Positions 15,723 to 24,703 of a DNA stretch of 64,000 bases are shown here, in pieces. Positions within the stretch are counted from its first letter, which is position 1. The number at the start of each line of letters is the position of its first letter. A program made the translations under genes and the position numbers. The DNA lies in NCBI RefSeq assembly GCF_001905595.1, contig NZ_LIXI01000008.1, forward strand, positions 248,001 through 312,000, read 5' to 3'. The notes beneath the pieces were generated by a model that was given only the letters and a program-made list of their open reading frames with translations, was not told the DNA's origin and ran no database searches. Source of the DNA: Streptomyces sp. CB00316. GTDB taxonomy: Bacteria > Actinomycetota > Actinomycetes > Streptomycetales > Streptomycetaceae.

Positions 15723-16568
15723 ATGCGTGCACCTCTCTTGAAAGCGACTCTGGCCGTCGGCATCGCCGCGTCCCTGTGTGCCGCCCCGTTCCTCACCGAC
15801 ACGTCGGCGAGCGCCCCGGCCACTCCGGCGGCGGCTTCGACAGCGATGAGATGTCCCGTGATCGACGTGCTGGTGGTCCACACCCCCAAGGCCGCGGAGC
15901 GGCTCGGCGGCGAGCACCGGGTCCCTGCGTCGGCCCAGCGGCTCGCGACCCGGATGAACCGCTCGCTGGCCGCGGACGGGCTCTGCGGGATCATCCGGGT
16001 CGTCCATCCGTACACGGCGAAGGGCTACGACGGTTCGGAGGAGTTCCGCGCCGCGTACGCCGTGCTCAAGGACCACACCTCGGGGCTCGGGCGCCAGGTG
16101 CACGAGCAGCGTGAGCGGTACGGCGCCGATCTGGTGACGCTCGTCGTGGAGCGGTCGGAGCGGGGCGGCGGCACGGCGGACTACACGCCCGCCCTCGACA
16201 GCTCGACCCACGAGTACGCGTATGCGGTCGTCGAGGTCGACGGGATCGAGCTGGACTCGGCGAGCCACGAGATCGGGCACAACCTGGGCCTGGCCCACGA
16301 CCGTACGACACTGGCGTCGGACACCGGCGGGTCGATGAACGTGAGCCGCACCCGCCCGTACAACACCGGCTGGATCACCGAGGACGGGCGGTACTACACG
16401 ATCATGGCGTACCGCGCCTCGTGCGGCGCCCACTGCAAGCGCATCAGCCGGTTCTCCAGTGCAGTGGGGGGCTGGAAGGGGCACCGGCTCGGCGACGCCT
16501 CGAACGACAGTGTGCGGGTGCTGCGCGAGACGATGCCGATCGTGGCCGGATACCGTTCGAAGGTCTGA
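15723..16568 (+). CDS. Secreted zinc metalloprotease (reprolysin-like)
   Basis: A 281-residue secreted protein. Residues 1-30 are a Sec signal peptide (KATLAVGIAASLCAAPFL). The metzincin zinc site HEIGHNLGLAHD has His182, Glu183, His186 and His192, and the downstream Met-turn is YTIMAYRASCG. The domain starts at CPVIDVLVVHTPKAAERLGG, as in actinobacterial reprolysin-like peptidases. A pro-domain is essentially absent. It is probably an extracellular protease; its gene is followed after 60 bases by an unrelated dehydrogenase. Confidence 0.87.
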   Translation: MRAPLLKATLAVGIAASLCAAPFLTDTSASAPATPAAASTAMRCPVIDVLVVHTPKAAERLGGEHRVPASAQRLATRMNRSLAADGLCGIIRVVHPYTAKGYDGSEEFRAAYAVLKDHTSGLGRQVHEQRERYGADLVTLVVERSERGGGTADYTPALDSSTHEYAYAVVEVDGIELDSASHEIGHNLGLAHDRTTLASDTGGSMNVSRTRPYNTGWITEDGRYYTIMAYRASCGAHCKRISRFSSAVGGWKGHRLGDASNDSVRVLRETMPIVAGYRSKV

Positions 16569-16628
16569 CCGGCCGGGTCCCGCCCGCGACCGGAGTGAAC
16601 CGTCACGCCGCCACGACAAGGACCCGCC

Positions 16629-17639
16629 ATGGACCGCATGCGCGCCGTGCGCCTGCACCTGCCCACCCGCACGCTCTCCGTCGAGGAGGTGGCGAAGCCG
16701 GTGCCGGGCCCGGGCGAGGTGCTGGTGAAGGTGGGCGCGGCCGGGGTCTGTCTCTCCGATGTGCATCTCGTGGACGGCACGCTCACGCCGATGTACCTGG
16801 AGGGCGACTCCGTCACCCTGGGCCACGAGGTGGCCGGGACGGTCGAGGCGCTGGGGCCCGGTGCCGGCGGCTGGAGCGCCGGGCAGCGGGTGGTCCTCCA
16901 GGCGGGCGAGCGGCGCGGGGGCCGGACCCACACGCGGGGTGTCGACTACGACGGCGGCTGGGCCGAGTACGCCCTCGCCTCCGCCGCCACCCTGGTCGCC
17001 CTGCCCCTCACGCTCCCCCTCGACCAGGCGGCGATCATCCCGGACGCGGTCTCCACCCCTTGGGCGGCCGTCACCGTCACCGGTGACGTACGCCCGGCGC
17101 AGGCCGTCGGGGTCTGGGGGGCGGGCGGGCTCGGGGCGCACGCCGTGCAGCTGTTGCGGGCCGTGGGCGCGTACCCGGTGATCGCGGTGGACCCGGCCCC
17201 CGCCGCCCGCGACCGGGCCCTGCACTTCGGGGCCGACCTGGCGCTGGACTCCGGCGACCCGCTGCTGCACGAGCAGGTGCTCGGGGCGACGGGCGGCGGC
17301 GGCCTGGAGGCGGCCTTCGACTTCGCGGGCGTTCCCGCCGTCCGCGAGCAGGCGTTGAGCGTGCTGGCGCCGAAGGGGCGCCTGGTGCTGGTGGGGCTGA
17401 GCGACCAGCCGCTGACGGTGACCCACTCCACCCGGTTCAGCTACCTCCAGCACCGGATCCTGGGGCACTACGGCTCCGAGGAGCACCATGTGGCGCAGCT
17501 CGTCCGGCTCGCCGAGGGCGGGCGCCTGAACTTCTCCCGGTCGATCACCGGCGTACTGCCGCTGGAGGGGGCGGCGACGGCGGTGCGGCGGATGGAGACC
17601 AAGGAGGGCGATCCGGTCCGCCTCATCCTGCGGCCGTAG
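16629..17639 (+). CDS. Zinc-type alcohol dehydrogenase (MDR superfamily)
   Basis: A 336-residue medium-chain dehydrogenase. The catalytic zinc ligands are in GVCLSDVHLVDG (Cys) and TLGHEVAGTV (His-Glu). The NAD(P)-binding Rossmann motif is GVWGAGGLGAHAVQLL. The lobe that normally holds the four-cysteine structural zinc is replaced by GERRGGRTHTRGVDYDGGWA with no cysteines. It should oxidise an alcohol or reduce an aldehyde, but the substrate is unknown. Its 3' end overlaps the convergent YihY gene by 17 bases. Confidence 0.85.
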   Translation: MDRMRAVRLHLPTRTLSVEEVAKPVPGPGEVLVKVGAAGVCLSDVHLVDGTLTPMYLEGDSVTLGHEVAGTVEALGPGAGGWSAGQRVVLQAGERRGGRTHTRGVDYDGGWAEYALASAATLVALPLTLPLDQAAIIPDAVSTPWAAVTVTGDVRPAQAVGVWGAGGLGAHAVQLLRAVGAYPVIAVDPAPAARDRALHFGADLALDSGDPLLHEQVLGATGGGGLEAAFDFAGVPAVREQALSVLAPKGRLVLVGLSDQPLTVTHSTRFSYLQHRILGHYGSEEHHVAQLVRLAEGGRLNFSRSITGVLPLEGAATAVRRMETKEGDPVRLILRP

Positions 17640-18549
17640 CGGGCGCCTCCTCCGGCTCGCGCACCGGGTGCGGGCGGTCCAGCTCCACGTTGAACTGGGC
17701 GCCGGCGAGCAGGGACAGGTTGGCGAACCAGACCCAGATCAGGAAGACCACCAGGCCGGCGAGGGAGCCGTAGAGCCTGCTGTAGCTGCCGACCTGGGTC
17801 GCGTAGAGGGCGAAGAGCGCCGATGCGGTGAGCCAGAGGAACGCGGCCAGCACGCCGCCGGGCAGGCCCCGGCGGACGCCGCGCGCGGAGCGGGGGCCGG
17901 TGCTGAAGAGGACCATGATCAGGCAGGCGACGAGGCAGAGCAGCACCGGCCACTTCAGGACCACCCACAGGGTCTCGCCCTCGTGGGGCAGGCCGACGCG
18001 GCCGGCGAGCCAGCGGGCCAGGGGGCCGGTCAGGACGAGGGCGAGGGCGCTGGTCATCAGGAGGACGAGCAGGCCGATCGCCGAGACGACGATGACGTGC
18101 GCCTGGCGCAGGGGCGGGCGGTTGTCCCGGACGCCGTGCATGGCGTGCATCGCGCGGCGGAAGACCGCGAGGTAGCTGCACGCGGACCACACGGCGCTGA
18201 CGGATCCGGTCGCGACGAGCAGCCAGACGGCGGAGCGCTTCTCGGTGGCGGCCTCCAGAGGGCGTCGCAAAGCCTCCCCGGACTCGGCGGGGGCGAAGGC
18301 GGTGATGTCGGCGATCAGGGCGGTGGTCGCGTCGGGGTTGGCGAGGCCGATCACGGAGACGGTGACGAGGAGGGCCGGGAGCAGCGCGAGGTTGGCGTAG
18401 TAGGTGAGGGCGGCGGCCCAGTCGGTGATGTCGTCGTTCCACAGCGAGAGAGGGGTGCGGCGCAGGGCGGTCAGCCAGCGGCGCGGCGCGCGAGGGCCCC
18501 CGGCGGCGGGGTCGGTGCGCTCCGCGGCTGTGGCGGTCTGGGTGGGCAA
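17623..18549 (-). CDS. YihY/BrkB-family inner membrane protein
   Basis: An integral membrane protein of the YihY (formerly RNase BN) family with about six transmembrane helices. Family landmarks are WAAALTYYANLALLPALLVT, YLAVFRRAMHAMHG, YSRLYGSLAGLVVFLIWVWF and the final GAQFNVEL. I prefer the TTG at 18549 (308 residues), which has GGAGAA six bases upstream; longer starts to 18654 add only a Pro/Arg-rich tail. Function is unknown; older names implying RNase activity are incorrect. Confidence 0.85.
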   Translation of the reverse strand: MPTQTATAAERTDPAAGGPRAPRRWLTALRRTPLSLWNDDITDWAAALTYYANLALLPALLVTVSVIGLANPDATTALIADITAFAPAESGEALRRPLEAATEKRSAVWLLVATGSVSAVWSACSYLAVFRRAMHAMHGVRDNRPPLRQAHVIVVSAIGLLVLLMTSALALVLTGPLARWLAGRVGLPHEGETLWVVLKWPVLLCLVACLIMVLFSTGPRSARGVRRGLPGGVLAAFLWLTASALFALYATQVGSYSRLYGSLAGLVVFLIWVWFANLSLLAGAQFNVELDRPHPVREPEEAPATAAG

Positions 18550-18705
18550 GCTGGTTCTCCGGGGACGTGGTCGGACGCGGCGGGCGGGGTGCTCGTCCGT
18601 CGGACGCCCCGGCTTCCCTCGATCCTCTCCTGCCACGTCCCGGCCCGGACACACCTGTCCGGGCCGTACGGCCTTCCCGGATGCTCCGTGAATCGTCTAC
18701 GGCGG

Positions 18706-19023
18706 TCAGTTGTTGACGGCCGTGAGCAGGACCACCGCGTCCTGGAGCGCCAGCAGCCCGTGCCGCTCCTGCGGGATCGGGTGGATCGTGCCGGCCGGGA
18801 GCTCGGCGTCGCCGGAGTCGGCGGTGAGGCGGACCGTGCCGCGCAGCACGAGGAGGGAGGCGGCGGGCGGGGCGTTGTGCTCGTCGAGCGCCGAGCCGGA
18901 GGTGAGGGCGATCACCGTCTGGCGCAGAGGCGGTTCCTGGATGAGGAGATGCGCGCTGCGACCGTGCGCGGACGCGCGGGCGGCGGTCAGGTGCTCATCG
19001 GCGAGTGCGTTGAGGTCGTCCAT
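18706..19023 (-). CDS. Small cupin-domain protein
   Basis: A 105-residue single-domain cupin. HNAPPAASLLVLRGTVRLTA resembles motif 1 and LPAGTIHPIPQERHGLLALQ resembles motif 2, with two histidines positioned for metal binding, although the motif 1 HxH is reduced to a single His. The ATG is at 19023. Ligand and function are not evident. Confidence 0.75.
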   Translation of the reverse strand: MDDLNALADEHLTAARASAHGRSAHLLIQEPPLRQTVIALTSGSALDEHNAPPAASLLVLRGTVRLTADSGDAELPAGTIHPIPQERHGLLALQDAVVLLTAVNN

Positions 19024-19104
19024 GCTGCCTACTCTGCCGCAACGCCTGCCGCCCCGCGATCGTGCCGGACACGGAGTGACCGTCCGACGGCACCCCGAGG
19101 CCAC

Positions 19105-19257
19105 GCGCCTGCGGGCCGCCCGGACCGCGCCCAGCGCCAGTGGGTCACAGGCGCAGGTGATGGCGGTGACGCCCCGCTCCAGCAGCCGGGAGGCGGCGGT
19201 CCGGCCGCCCTCCAGGAAGAATTTCGAACGCTCGGTGTCCTCCTCCGCCGGCTGCCC
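19105..19257 (-). pseudogene. Remnant of a LacI-family regulator
   Basis: About 50 codons match the effector domain of LacI-type regulators: FFLEGGRTAASRLLERGVTA followed by ITCACDPLALGAVRAARR. No helix-turn-helix domain, start codon or remaining core is present on either side. It lies in the 470-base space between the cupin and subtilase genes. Confidence 0.65.
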
Positions 19258-19433
19258 CGGTGGCCTCGGCGACCGAACGGGCAGCGGCCGGATCGCGGCG
19301 CGCGGGAGGGCACATTCCGTAGCCGGAGAACGCGACTCTTCACCCAGTACGGCTTGGATTCGCGTTCTACTGTTCGGAGAGAGGCAGGGAAACGAGAGAC
19401 CGTTTACCGTTCCGCCGACAGCCGGATGGTGCG

Positions 19434-19476
19434 GGCCGGTGAGCGGATCGTGTACCGCGATCACCGCTCACCGGCC
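19434..19476 (-). terminator. Terminator hairpin after the subtilase gene
   Basis: A perfect 13-bp inverted repeat (19434-19446 and 19464-19476) with a 17-base loop lies 16 bases beyond the subtilase stop codon, on the side where its transcript would end. Confidence 0.65.
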
Positions 19477-19491
19477 CCACCTGGTGGTGTG

Positions 19492-20682
19492 TCAGAGGCC
19501 TCCGGTGTGGAGCAGCAGATCGGGCGAACCCTGGCCGAGGCCGGAGAGGACGTCCGGGGTGGCGGTGCCGGTAAGCCAACTCGTGACGGCGGCGGGCGTG
19601 GCCGAGGGATTGTCCTGCTTGTAGAGGGCGGCGACTCCCGCGACGTGCGGGCTGGCCATGGAGGTGCCGTTCAGGGCGACGGTGCCGCCGCCGAGATTCG
19701 CGGAGACGATGTCGGCGCCGGGGGCGTAGAGCGAGAGACAGGAGCCCCAGTTGCTGAACGCGGTCTCCCGGTCCTGGCGGTCGCTCGCGCCCACCGTGAC
19801 CACACCGTCGGCCGCGGCCGGGGAGACGTCGCACGCGTCGCTGTCGTCGTTGCCCGCCGCCACGACCGGCAGGACGCCCGCGTCCGCGACGGCTTCGACC
19901 GCCGCGTCGACGGCCCGGGAGCGGGCCCCGCCGAGCGAGGCGTTCAGAACGGCGGGGGTGGAGCCGGCCGCCGCGTCCTTGGCCACCCAGTCGAACCCGG
20001 CGATGATGCCGGCCCAGGTGCCGCGCCCCTGGCAGTTCAGCACCCGCACGCCGACCAGGGACGCGTCCTTCGCCACCCCGGAGGTGGAGCCCCCGACGGT
20101 GCCGGCCACATGGGTGCCGTGGCCGTTGCAGTCCTGCCCGTCACGGCCGTCGCCGACCGCGTCGTAGCCCTTGACGACCCGGTCCCCGAACTCGGCGTGC
20201 GCGGCGTCGATCCCGGTGTCGACGACGTACACCTTCACGCCGTCACCCGTGGCGGTGGTGGTGAAGGTGTCGTCCAGCGGCAGGGCGCGCTGATCGATCC
20301 GGTCGGTGCCCCAGGTGGTCGCGGGCGCCCGGAAGCGACCACCGGCCCGGGGCGCCTCCACGGCCACTTCGGCGTTCTCCTCGACGGCGAGCACGCCGGG
20401 GACGGCCCGGACGGCCTCCAGTTCGGTGGCGGTGAGGGTGACGGCGAACCCGTGCAGGACATTCCCGTACGTGAACAACGGGCGGAGCCCGAACTCCTCC
20501 AGGACGGCGTCCGGGGAGAGTTCGGGCTCCAGGGTGACGATGTACTGTCCGGGTACGGCGCGGGCGGACCGTTCCACCGGGACCCCTTCCGGTCCGGTGT
20601 CCGCGGTGGCCGGGGTGGTGGTGCCGATCAGCGGGGCGATCAGCAGCAGGGCGGCCGGGGCCCAGCGGGCGCGCAGGCGCAT
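19492..20682 (-). CDS. Secreted subtilisin-like serine protease (S8)
   Basis: A 396-residue secreted protease. A Sec signal peptide (ALLLIAPLIGTTTPATA) is followed by an I9 inhibitor pro-domain (PGQYIVTLEP to VLAVEENAEV, about residues 44-108) and the peptidase S8 domain. The catalytic triad is Asp in YVVDTGIDAAH, His in NGHGTHVAGT and Ser in GTSMASPHVAG, with oxyanion Asn in VVAAGNDDSD. This is the proteinase K/aqualysin-type arrangement common in Streptomyces. A terminator hairpin follows. Confidence 0.93.
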   Translation of the reverse strand: MRLRARWAPAALLLIAPLIGTTTPATADTGPEGVPVERSARAVPGQYIVTLEPELSPDAVLEEFGLRPLFTYGNVLHGFAVTLTATELEAVRAVPGVLAVEENAEVAVEAPRAGGRFRAPATTWGTDRIDQRALPLDDTFTTTATGDGVKVYVVDTGIDAAHAEFGDRVVKGYDAVGDGRDGQDCNGHGTHVAGTVGGSTSGVAKDASLVGVRVLNCQGRGTWAGIIAGFDWVAKDAAAGSTPAVLNASLGGARSRAVDAAVEAVADAGVLPVVAAGNDDSDACDVSPAAADGVVTVGASDRQDRETAFSNWGSCLSLYAPGADIVSANLGGGTVALNGTSMASPHVAGVAALYKQDNPSATPAAVTSWLTGTATPDVLSGLGQGSPDLLLHTGGL

Positions 20683-20784
20683 ACGTGTCTCCTCGGGTGG
20701 GGTTCGTTCGCGGTGCGGGTGCGCAGCCGCGAAGCGCGAATACCCGGTCCTTCGTCCCCGCCCGTACGGCGCCTTAACACGGGT

Positions 20785-21891
20785 TCAGCCGGACAGCGCA
20801 ACGCCCGTCGTGAGCTCCAGGTCGGCCAGTTCCCGGTCGGGGTCGTGGTTCGCCCAGCTGCCGACCGCCACTTCGGCGGTGATGCCGGGTCCGAATCCGG
20901 CGATCAGACCTTGTGCGGACTCGGCCGCGCCGCCGTCGTCGAAGAGGCGGGCGAGCGCGTCGAAGACGACGGAGCTGGCGATGTTGCCGCGTTCGGTGAG
21001 GGTGGCCCGGCTGTAGCGGAACATCTCCATCGGCAGGTCGAGGAAGTGGCAGAGGTCGTCCAGGATGCGCGGGCCGCCGGCGTGGACGATGAAGAAGTCC
21101 ATGTCGGGCACCGACCAGCCGTGCAGGTCGACCAGGTCCTTGAGGACCGGCGCGAGCATCTCCATGGTGCCGGGCACACGCTTGTCGAGCAGGAAGTGGA
21201 ATCCGGTGTCGCGGACGGCGTAGGAGATCCAGTCCTCGGTGTCGGGCACGAGGTGGGAGCCGTTGCGCTCCAGCTTCATGCCGGTGCCGCCCTGCCCCCG
21301 GACGACGGCGGCGGAGATGGCGTCCCCGAACAGGCCGTTGGAGAGCAGCGATCCGACGCCGATGTCGGTGGGCTGGTAGCAGAGCGAGCAGAATTCGCAG
21401 GAGACGATGAGGACGTTGGAATCGGGGTAAGCGCGGCAGAAGTCGTGCGCCCGGTTGATCGCCGCGCCACCGGCCGCGCAGCCGAGCTGGGCGATGGGCA
21501 GCTGTCTGGTCTCGGGTCTGAACCCCAGGGTGTTGATGAGCCAGGCCGTCAGCGAGGGCATCATGAAGCCCGTGCAGGAGACGTAGACGATCAGGTCGAT
21601 GTCGGCCGGGGCGGTCTCGGCGTTGGCGAGGGCCTCCAGCACCACTTCGGGGACCCGGGTCTTGGCCTCGGCCTCGTACACCTGGTTGCGGAGCTCGAAG
21701 CCGGGGTGCTTGAGAGTCTCCTCGATCGGCTGGACCAGGTGGCGGGTCTGGACACCGGTGTTCCGGATGAGCCTCAGGACGAGGTCGCGCTTGGGGTGTC
21801 CGTAGTGGGTCTCCCGAGCCAGCTCCAGGGTCTGCTGCATCGTGATGACGTGTTCGGGCACAGCGATGGCCGGTCGGCACAGGGTCGCCAT
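20785..21891 (-). CDS. rppA: 1,3,6,8-tetrahydroxynaphthalene synthase (type III PKS)
   Basis: A 368-residue chalcone-synthase-fold homodimeric enzyme that condenses five malonyl-CoA into tetrahydroxynaphthalene, which oxidises to flaviolin. The triad is at Cys138 (AQLGCAAGGAA), His270 (FFIVHAGGPRI) and Asn303 (ERGNIASSV), the same numbering as the S. coelicolor enzyme. A conserved second cysteine lies in VYVSCTGFMMPS. It lies 34 bases downstream of a CYP158-type P450 on the same strand, as in the S. griseus rppA-P450mel and S. coelicolor rppA-CYP158A2 pairs, although here the P450 gene is first. The product probably becomes a perylenequinone or flaviolin-type pigment. Confidence 0.93.
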   Translation of the reverse strand: MATLCRPAIAVPEHVITMQQTLELARETHYGHPKRDLVLRLIRNTGVQTRHLVQPIEETLKHPGFELRNQVYEAEAKTRVPEVVLEALANAETAPADIDLIVYVSCTGFMMPSLTAWLINTLGFRPETRQLPIAQLGCAAGGAAINRAHDFCRAYPDSNVLIVSCEFCSLCYQPTDIGVGSLLSNGLFGDAISAAVVRGQGGTGMKLERNGSHLVPDTEDWISYAVRDTGFHFLLDKRVPGTMEMLAPVLKDLVDLHGWSVPDMDFFIVHAGGPRILDDLCHFLDLPMEMFRYSRATLTERGNIASSVVFDALARLFDDGGAAESAQGLIAGFGPGITAEVAVGSWANHDPDRELADLELTTGVALSG

Positions 21892-21925
21892 GGGTTCTCC
21901 TCGTATCTGGGAGCGGAGGCTCTCG

Positions 21926-23188
21926 TCACCATGTGACGGGCAGGGCGAGCGGGTAACGCCAGATGGACGTCGTGTTCCACCGGATGTCCTCGGGCGCGGC
22001 GTCGAGACGCAGGGCCGGGAAGCGGGCCAGGAGCGTGGAGAAGGCCACCTCCAGTTCCATGGTGGCGAGCGGCGCGCCGAGGCAGTGGTGGGCGCCCCAG
22101 CCGAACGTCATGTGCGGGATGGAGGGCCGGTCGGGGTCCAGCTCGTCGGGGCGGTCGAATTTGGCGGGATCCCGGTTGGCCGTCAGGTACGACACGTGGA
22201 CCACGTCGCCCGCCTTGATGGCGACCCCGCCGAGCTCCACGTCCTCCATGGCGATGCGGGGGATCCCGACGCCCTTGCGGAAGGGGATGTGCCGCAGCAG
22301 CTCCTCGATGGTGCGGGGCAGTCGCTCCGGTTCGGCCTGGAGCGTCTTCAGGAGCTGGGGCCGGGTGAGCAGGGTGTGGGCGATGTTGCCGAGCTCATAG
22401 GTCGTGGTGTCCTGACCGGTGATGAGCAGGACCATCGCCATGACGGCCAGTTCTTTGTCGTCGAGGAGCTCCTCGCCGTCGCGGGCCGTGGCCAGGGTGC
22501 TGATGAGGTCCTGGCCCGGGGAGCGGCGGCGCTCGGCCGTCAGCTCGGTGAAGTAGCCGCGCAGTTCGGCCTTGGCCCGTACGGCGTCCTCCTTGCCGGC
22601 CGCGCCGACGTTCATCATCGTCAGGGCGTGGGCGCGCAGCCAGGGGCGGTCGGCCTCGGGGATGTCGAGGGCCTCGCAGATGGTGATCAGCGGCAGCGGC
22701 GAGGAGACCCGGGCCACGAAGTCGGCGGGCGAGCCTTCGTCCTCCATCCCGTCCAGCAGCCGGTCCACGACCCGCTGGGTCCCCTCGCGCATCTGCTCGA
22801 CGCGGCGCGGGGTGAAGCTCTTGGCGACCAGGCTGCGCAGCCGGCTGCTGGCGGGCGGGTCCATGAGGTTGATGGACTCGGCCTGGACGATCGGCTCCGG
22901 GGTCATCCGGGGGAAGTCCCGGCCGAGTACGGCACTGCGGCTGAAGCGCCGGTCGGTGGTGACCGTCCGGACGTCCTCGTACCGGGTGACGAGCCATGCC
23001 TCGCCCTCCCCGTACGCCATGCGGATGCGGGAGACGGGCTCCTCGGTGAGCAGTTCCTTGAGCTGGGGGTCGAACTCCAGTTGCTGTGCGAAGTCGAACG
23101 GACAGCTCCGTACGGACTCCTTGTCCCGCACCGAGGCGTTCTGGTCCTTGTCGTGCACTGATGCGTGTCGGACCGAGGTGTTCTCCAC
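21926..23188 (-). CDS. Cytochrome P450, CYP158A type (flaviolin/THN coupling)
   Basis: A 420-residue soluble bacterial P450. The heme ligand is the cysteine in GWGAHHCLGAPLA; the I-helix oxygen motif is ITGQDTTT; the K-helix is EELLRH. In the CYP158 family such enzymes couple two flaviolin or tetrahydroxynaphthalene molecules oxidatively. The immediate neighbour is rppA, which supports this role. The N-terminus holds three copies of a short DK-containing element (VHDKDQNASV, VRDKESV), so the true start may lie a few codons downstream. Its promoter probably lies in the 262-base gap shared with the divergent Dyp-peroxidase gene. Confidence 0.9.
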   Translation of the reverse strand: MENTSVRHASVHDKDQNASVRDKESVRSCPFDFAQQLEFDPQLKELLTEEPVSRIRMAYGEGEAWLVTRYEDVRTVTTDRRFSRSAVLGRDFPRMTPEPIVQAESINLMDPPASSRLRSLVAKSFTPRRVEQMREGTQRVVDRLLDGMEDEGSPADFVARVSSPLPLITICEALDIPEADRPWLRAHALTMMNVGAAGKEDAVRAKAELRGYFTELTAERRRSPGQDLISTLATARDGEELLDDKELAVMAMVLLITGQDTTTYELGNIAHTLLTRPQLLKTLQAEPERLPRTIEELLRHIPFRKGVGIPRIAMEDVELGGVAIKAGDVVHVSYLTANRDPAKFDRPDELDPDRPSIPHMTFGWGAHHCLGAPLATMELEVAFSTLLARFPALRLDAAPEDIRWNTTSIWRYPLALPVTW

Positions 23189-23450
23189 CGAGGTTCTCCC
23201 AATGACCGGTTCGGGGTTTCAGGGCGTCCCGGCTCCGGCCCGGGAACAGACCTCCCCTGTGTCCCCCGTCGAGCCGGGAAACATGTCACTCACCCTCCGC
23301 AGTCAGCCGATCAGAGGGGCGTACGCCCCGGCGCTCGGCCGCCCGGCCCAAGCGATCCCTCCCGCACGAGGAAACCGTGCTGAGCTGGCGTTCCGAGCGG
23401 TTGGCTCAGGAGACGGAGCCGACCGCCAAGATCCCGGAAGGAGAACGGCC

Positions 23451-24671
23451 ATGACGGAAAGTGACCAGCGCCGGGATGCGTGTCCCGGCCGACGGGACTT
23501 CGTACGGGCGGCCGCGAGTGTCGTGGGGGTCGCGGGACTGACCGGCACGGTGGCGGTGGGGGCCGCTTCCGGCACGCCGGCGGCCGGCTCCGGCCACGGC
23601 CGGGTGCCGTTCCACGGTGCGCATCAGGCGGGGATCCTCACCCGGCAGCAGCGGTTCGGCGGCTTCGCCGCCTTCGACGTGCTCGCGCACGACCGGGCCG
23701 AGCTGGCGGCGCTCCTGAAGAAGCTGACCGAGCGGTGCCGCGTCCTGACGGCGGGGGTCACACCGCTGGACCCGGAAGTGGCGGCGGTGCGGGGCCCGGA
23801 GGACCGGCTGACCATCACCGTCGGGGTGGGGGCCTCGCTGTTCGACGGACGGTACGGGCTGGAGGACGCGCTGCCGCCCGGACTCGTCCCGATGCCGGAG
23901 TTCCCAGGGGACCGGCTCGAACCGGGAAGCTGTCACGGCGACCTCTCGGTGCAGGTCTGTGCTGAGAATCCGGACGCCGTCCTCCATGTCGTACGGGATC
24001 TGGCCCGGGAGACCTCAGGGCTGCTGCGGACGCGGTGGCGGACCGACGGCTTCCTGAACCCGCCTCGTCCCGAGGGCGCGCCGCGGTCGTTCGTCGGCTT
24101 CAAGGACGGCACCGCGCACCCGGACACGGCGTCGGCGCGGGAGATGGACCGGCTGGTCTGGGTCGGGCGGCCGGAGGGGCCGGGCTGGGCACGCGGCGGG
24201 AGCTACCAGGTCCTGCGCACGATCCGGCTGCGGGCCGAGGCCTGGGACCGGGTCCCGCTCGATGAGCAGGAGCGGATCTTCGGTCGGCGCAAGTCGACCG
24301 GGGCGCCGCTCGACGGACGCGAGGAGAGCGACCTGCCCGACTACGGGCGGGACCCGCACGGCCGGATCACACCGCTGGAGTCGCACATCCGCCGGGCCAA
24401 TCCGCGGACCCCCGGGAGCGAGGACTCGGTCCTGCTGCGCCGGAGCTACAACATCGACCGGGGCCTCGCGCCCGACGGCACGCTCGACGTGGGGTTGGTC
24501 TTCTGCTGTTATCAGCGGGACATCGCCAGGCAGTTCGCGACCGTGCAGAAGCGGCTGGAGGGCGAGCGGTTCGCCGACTTCAGCACCACGACGGGCGGCG
24601 GCTACTTCCTCGCGCTGCCGGGGGTGGCCGACGCCTCGGACTGGTACGGCTCCGCGCTGCTCGGCTTCTGA
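23451..24671 (+). CDS. Dye-decolorizing peroxidase, Tat-exported
   Basis: A 406-residue DyP-type heme peroxidase. The N-terminus is a twin-arginine signal (RRDFVRAAASVVGVAGL). The distal motif is GFKDGT, with the catalytic Asp; the proximal heme histidine is in LESHIRRANPR. The C-terminal FVGF-type and FFCC-type strands (DVGLVFCCYQRDIARQF) are normal. These enzymes oxidise dyes, phenolics and lignin-like polymers outside the cell with H2O2. It is divergent from the P450-rppA unit, which suggests it could polymerise the exported naphthol product. The ATG at 23451 has GGAAGGAG about ten bases upstream. Confidence 0.9.
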   Translation: MTESDQRRDACPGRRDFVRAAASVVGVAGLTGTVAVGAASGTPAAGSGHGRVPFHGAHQAGILTRQQRFGGFAAFDVLAHDRAELAALLKKLTERCRVLTAGVTPLDPEVAAVRGPEDRLTITVGVGASLFDGRYGLEDALPPGLVPMPEFPGDRLEPGSCHGDLSVQVCAENPDAVLHVVRDLARETSGLLRTRWRTDGFLNPPRPEGAPRSFVGFKDGTAHPDTASAREMDRLVWVGRPEGPGWARGGSYQVLRTIRLRAEAWDRVPLDEQERIFGRRKSTGAPLDGREESDLPDYGRDPHGRITPLESHIRRANPRTPGSEDSVLLRRSYNIDRGLAPDGTLDVGLVFCCYQRDIARQFATVQKRLEGERFADFSTTTGGGYFLALPGVADASDWYGSALLGF

Positions 24672-24703
24672 GGGCCTGCTCGGGCGGCGGCTGTCTCCCG
24701 GGC

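Noticed and set aside
17623..18549. Ribonuclease BN annotation for the YihY-family protein
   Set aside because: The protein is a polytopic membrane protein with no nuclease motif; the RNase BN name was historically misassigned to this family.
17668..21936. Open plus-strand frame of over 1,400 codons
   Set aside because: It runs antisense through YihY, cupin, subtilase and rppA and also through the non-coding gaps. The composition is unlike a protein, and no start signal is present.
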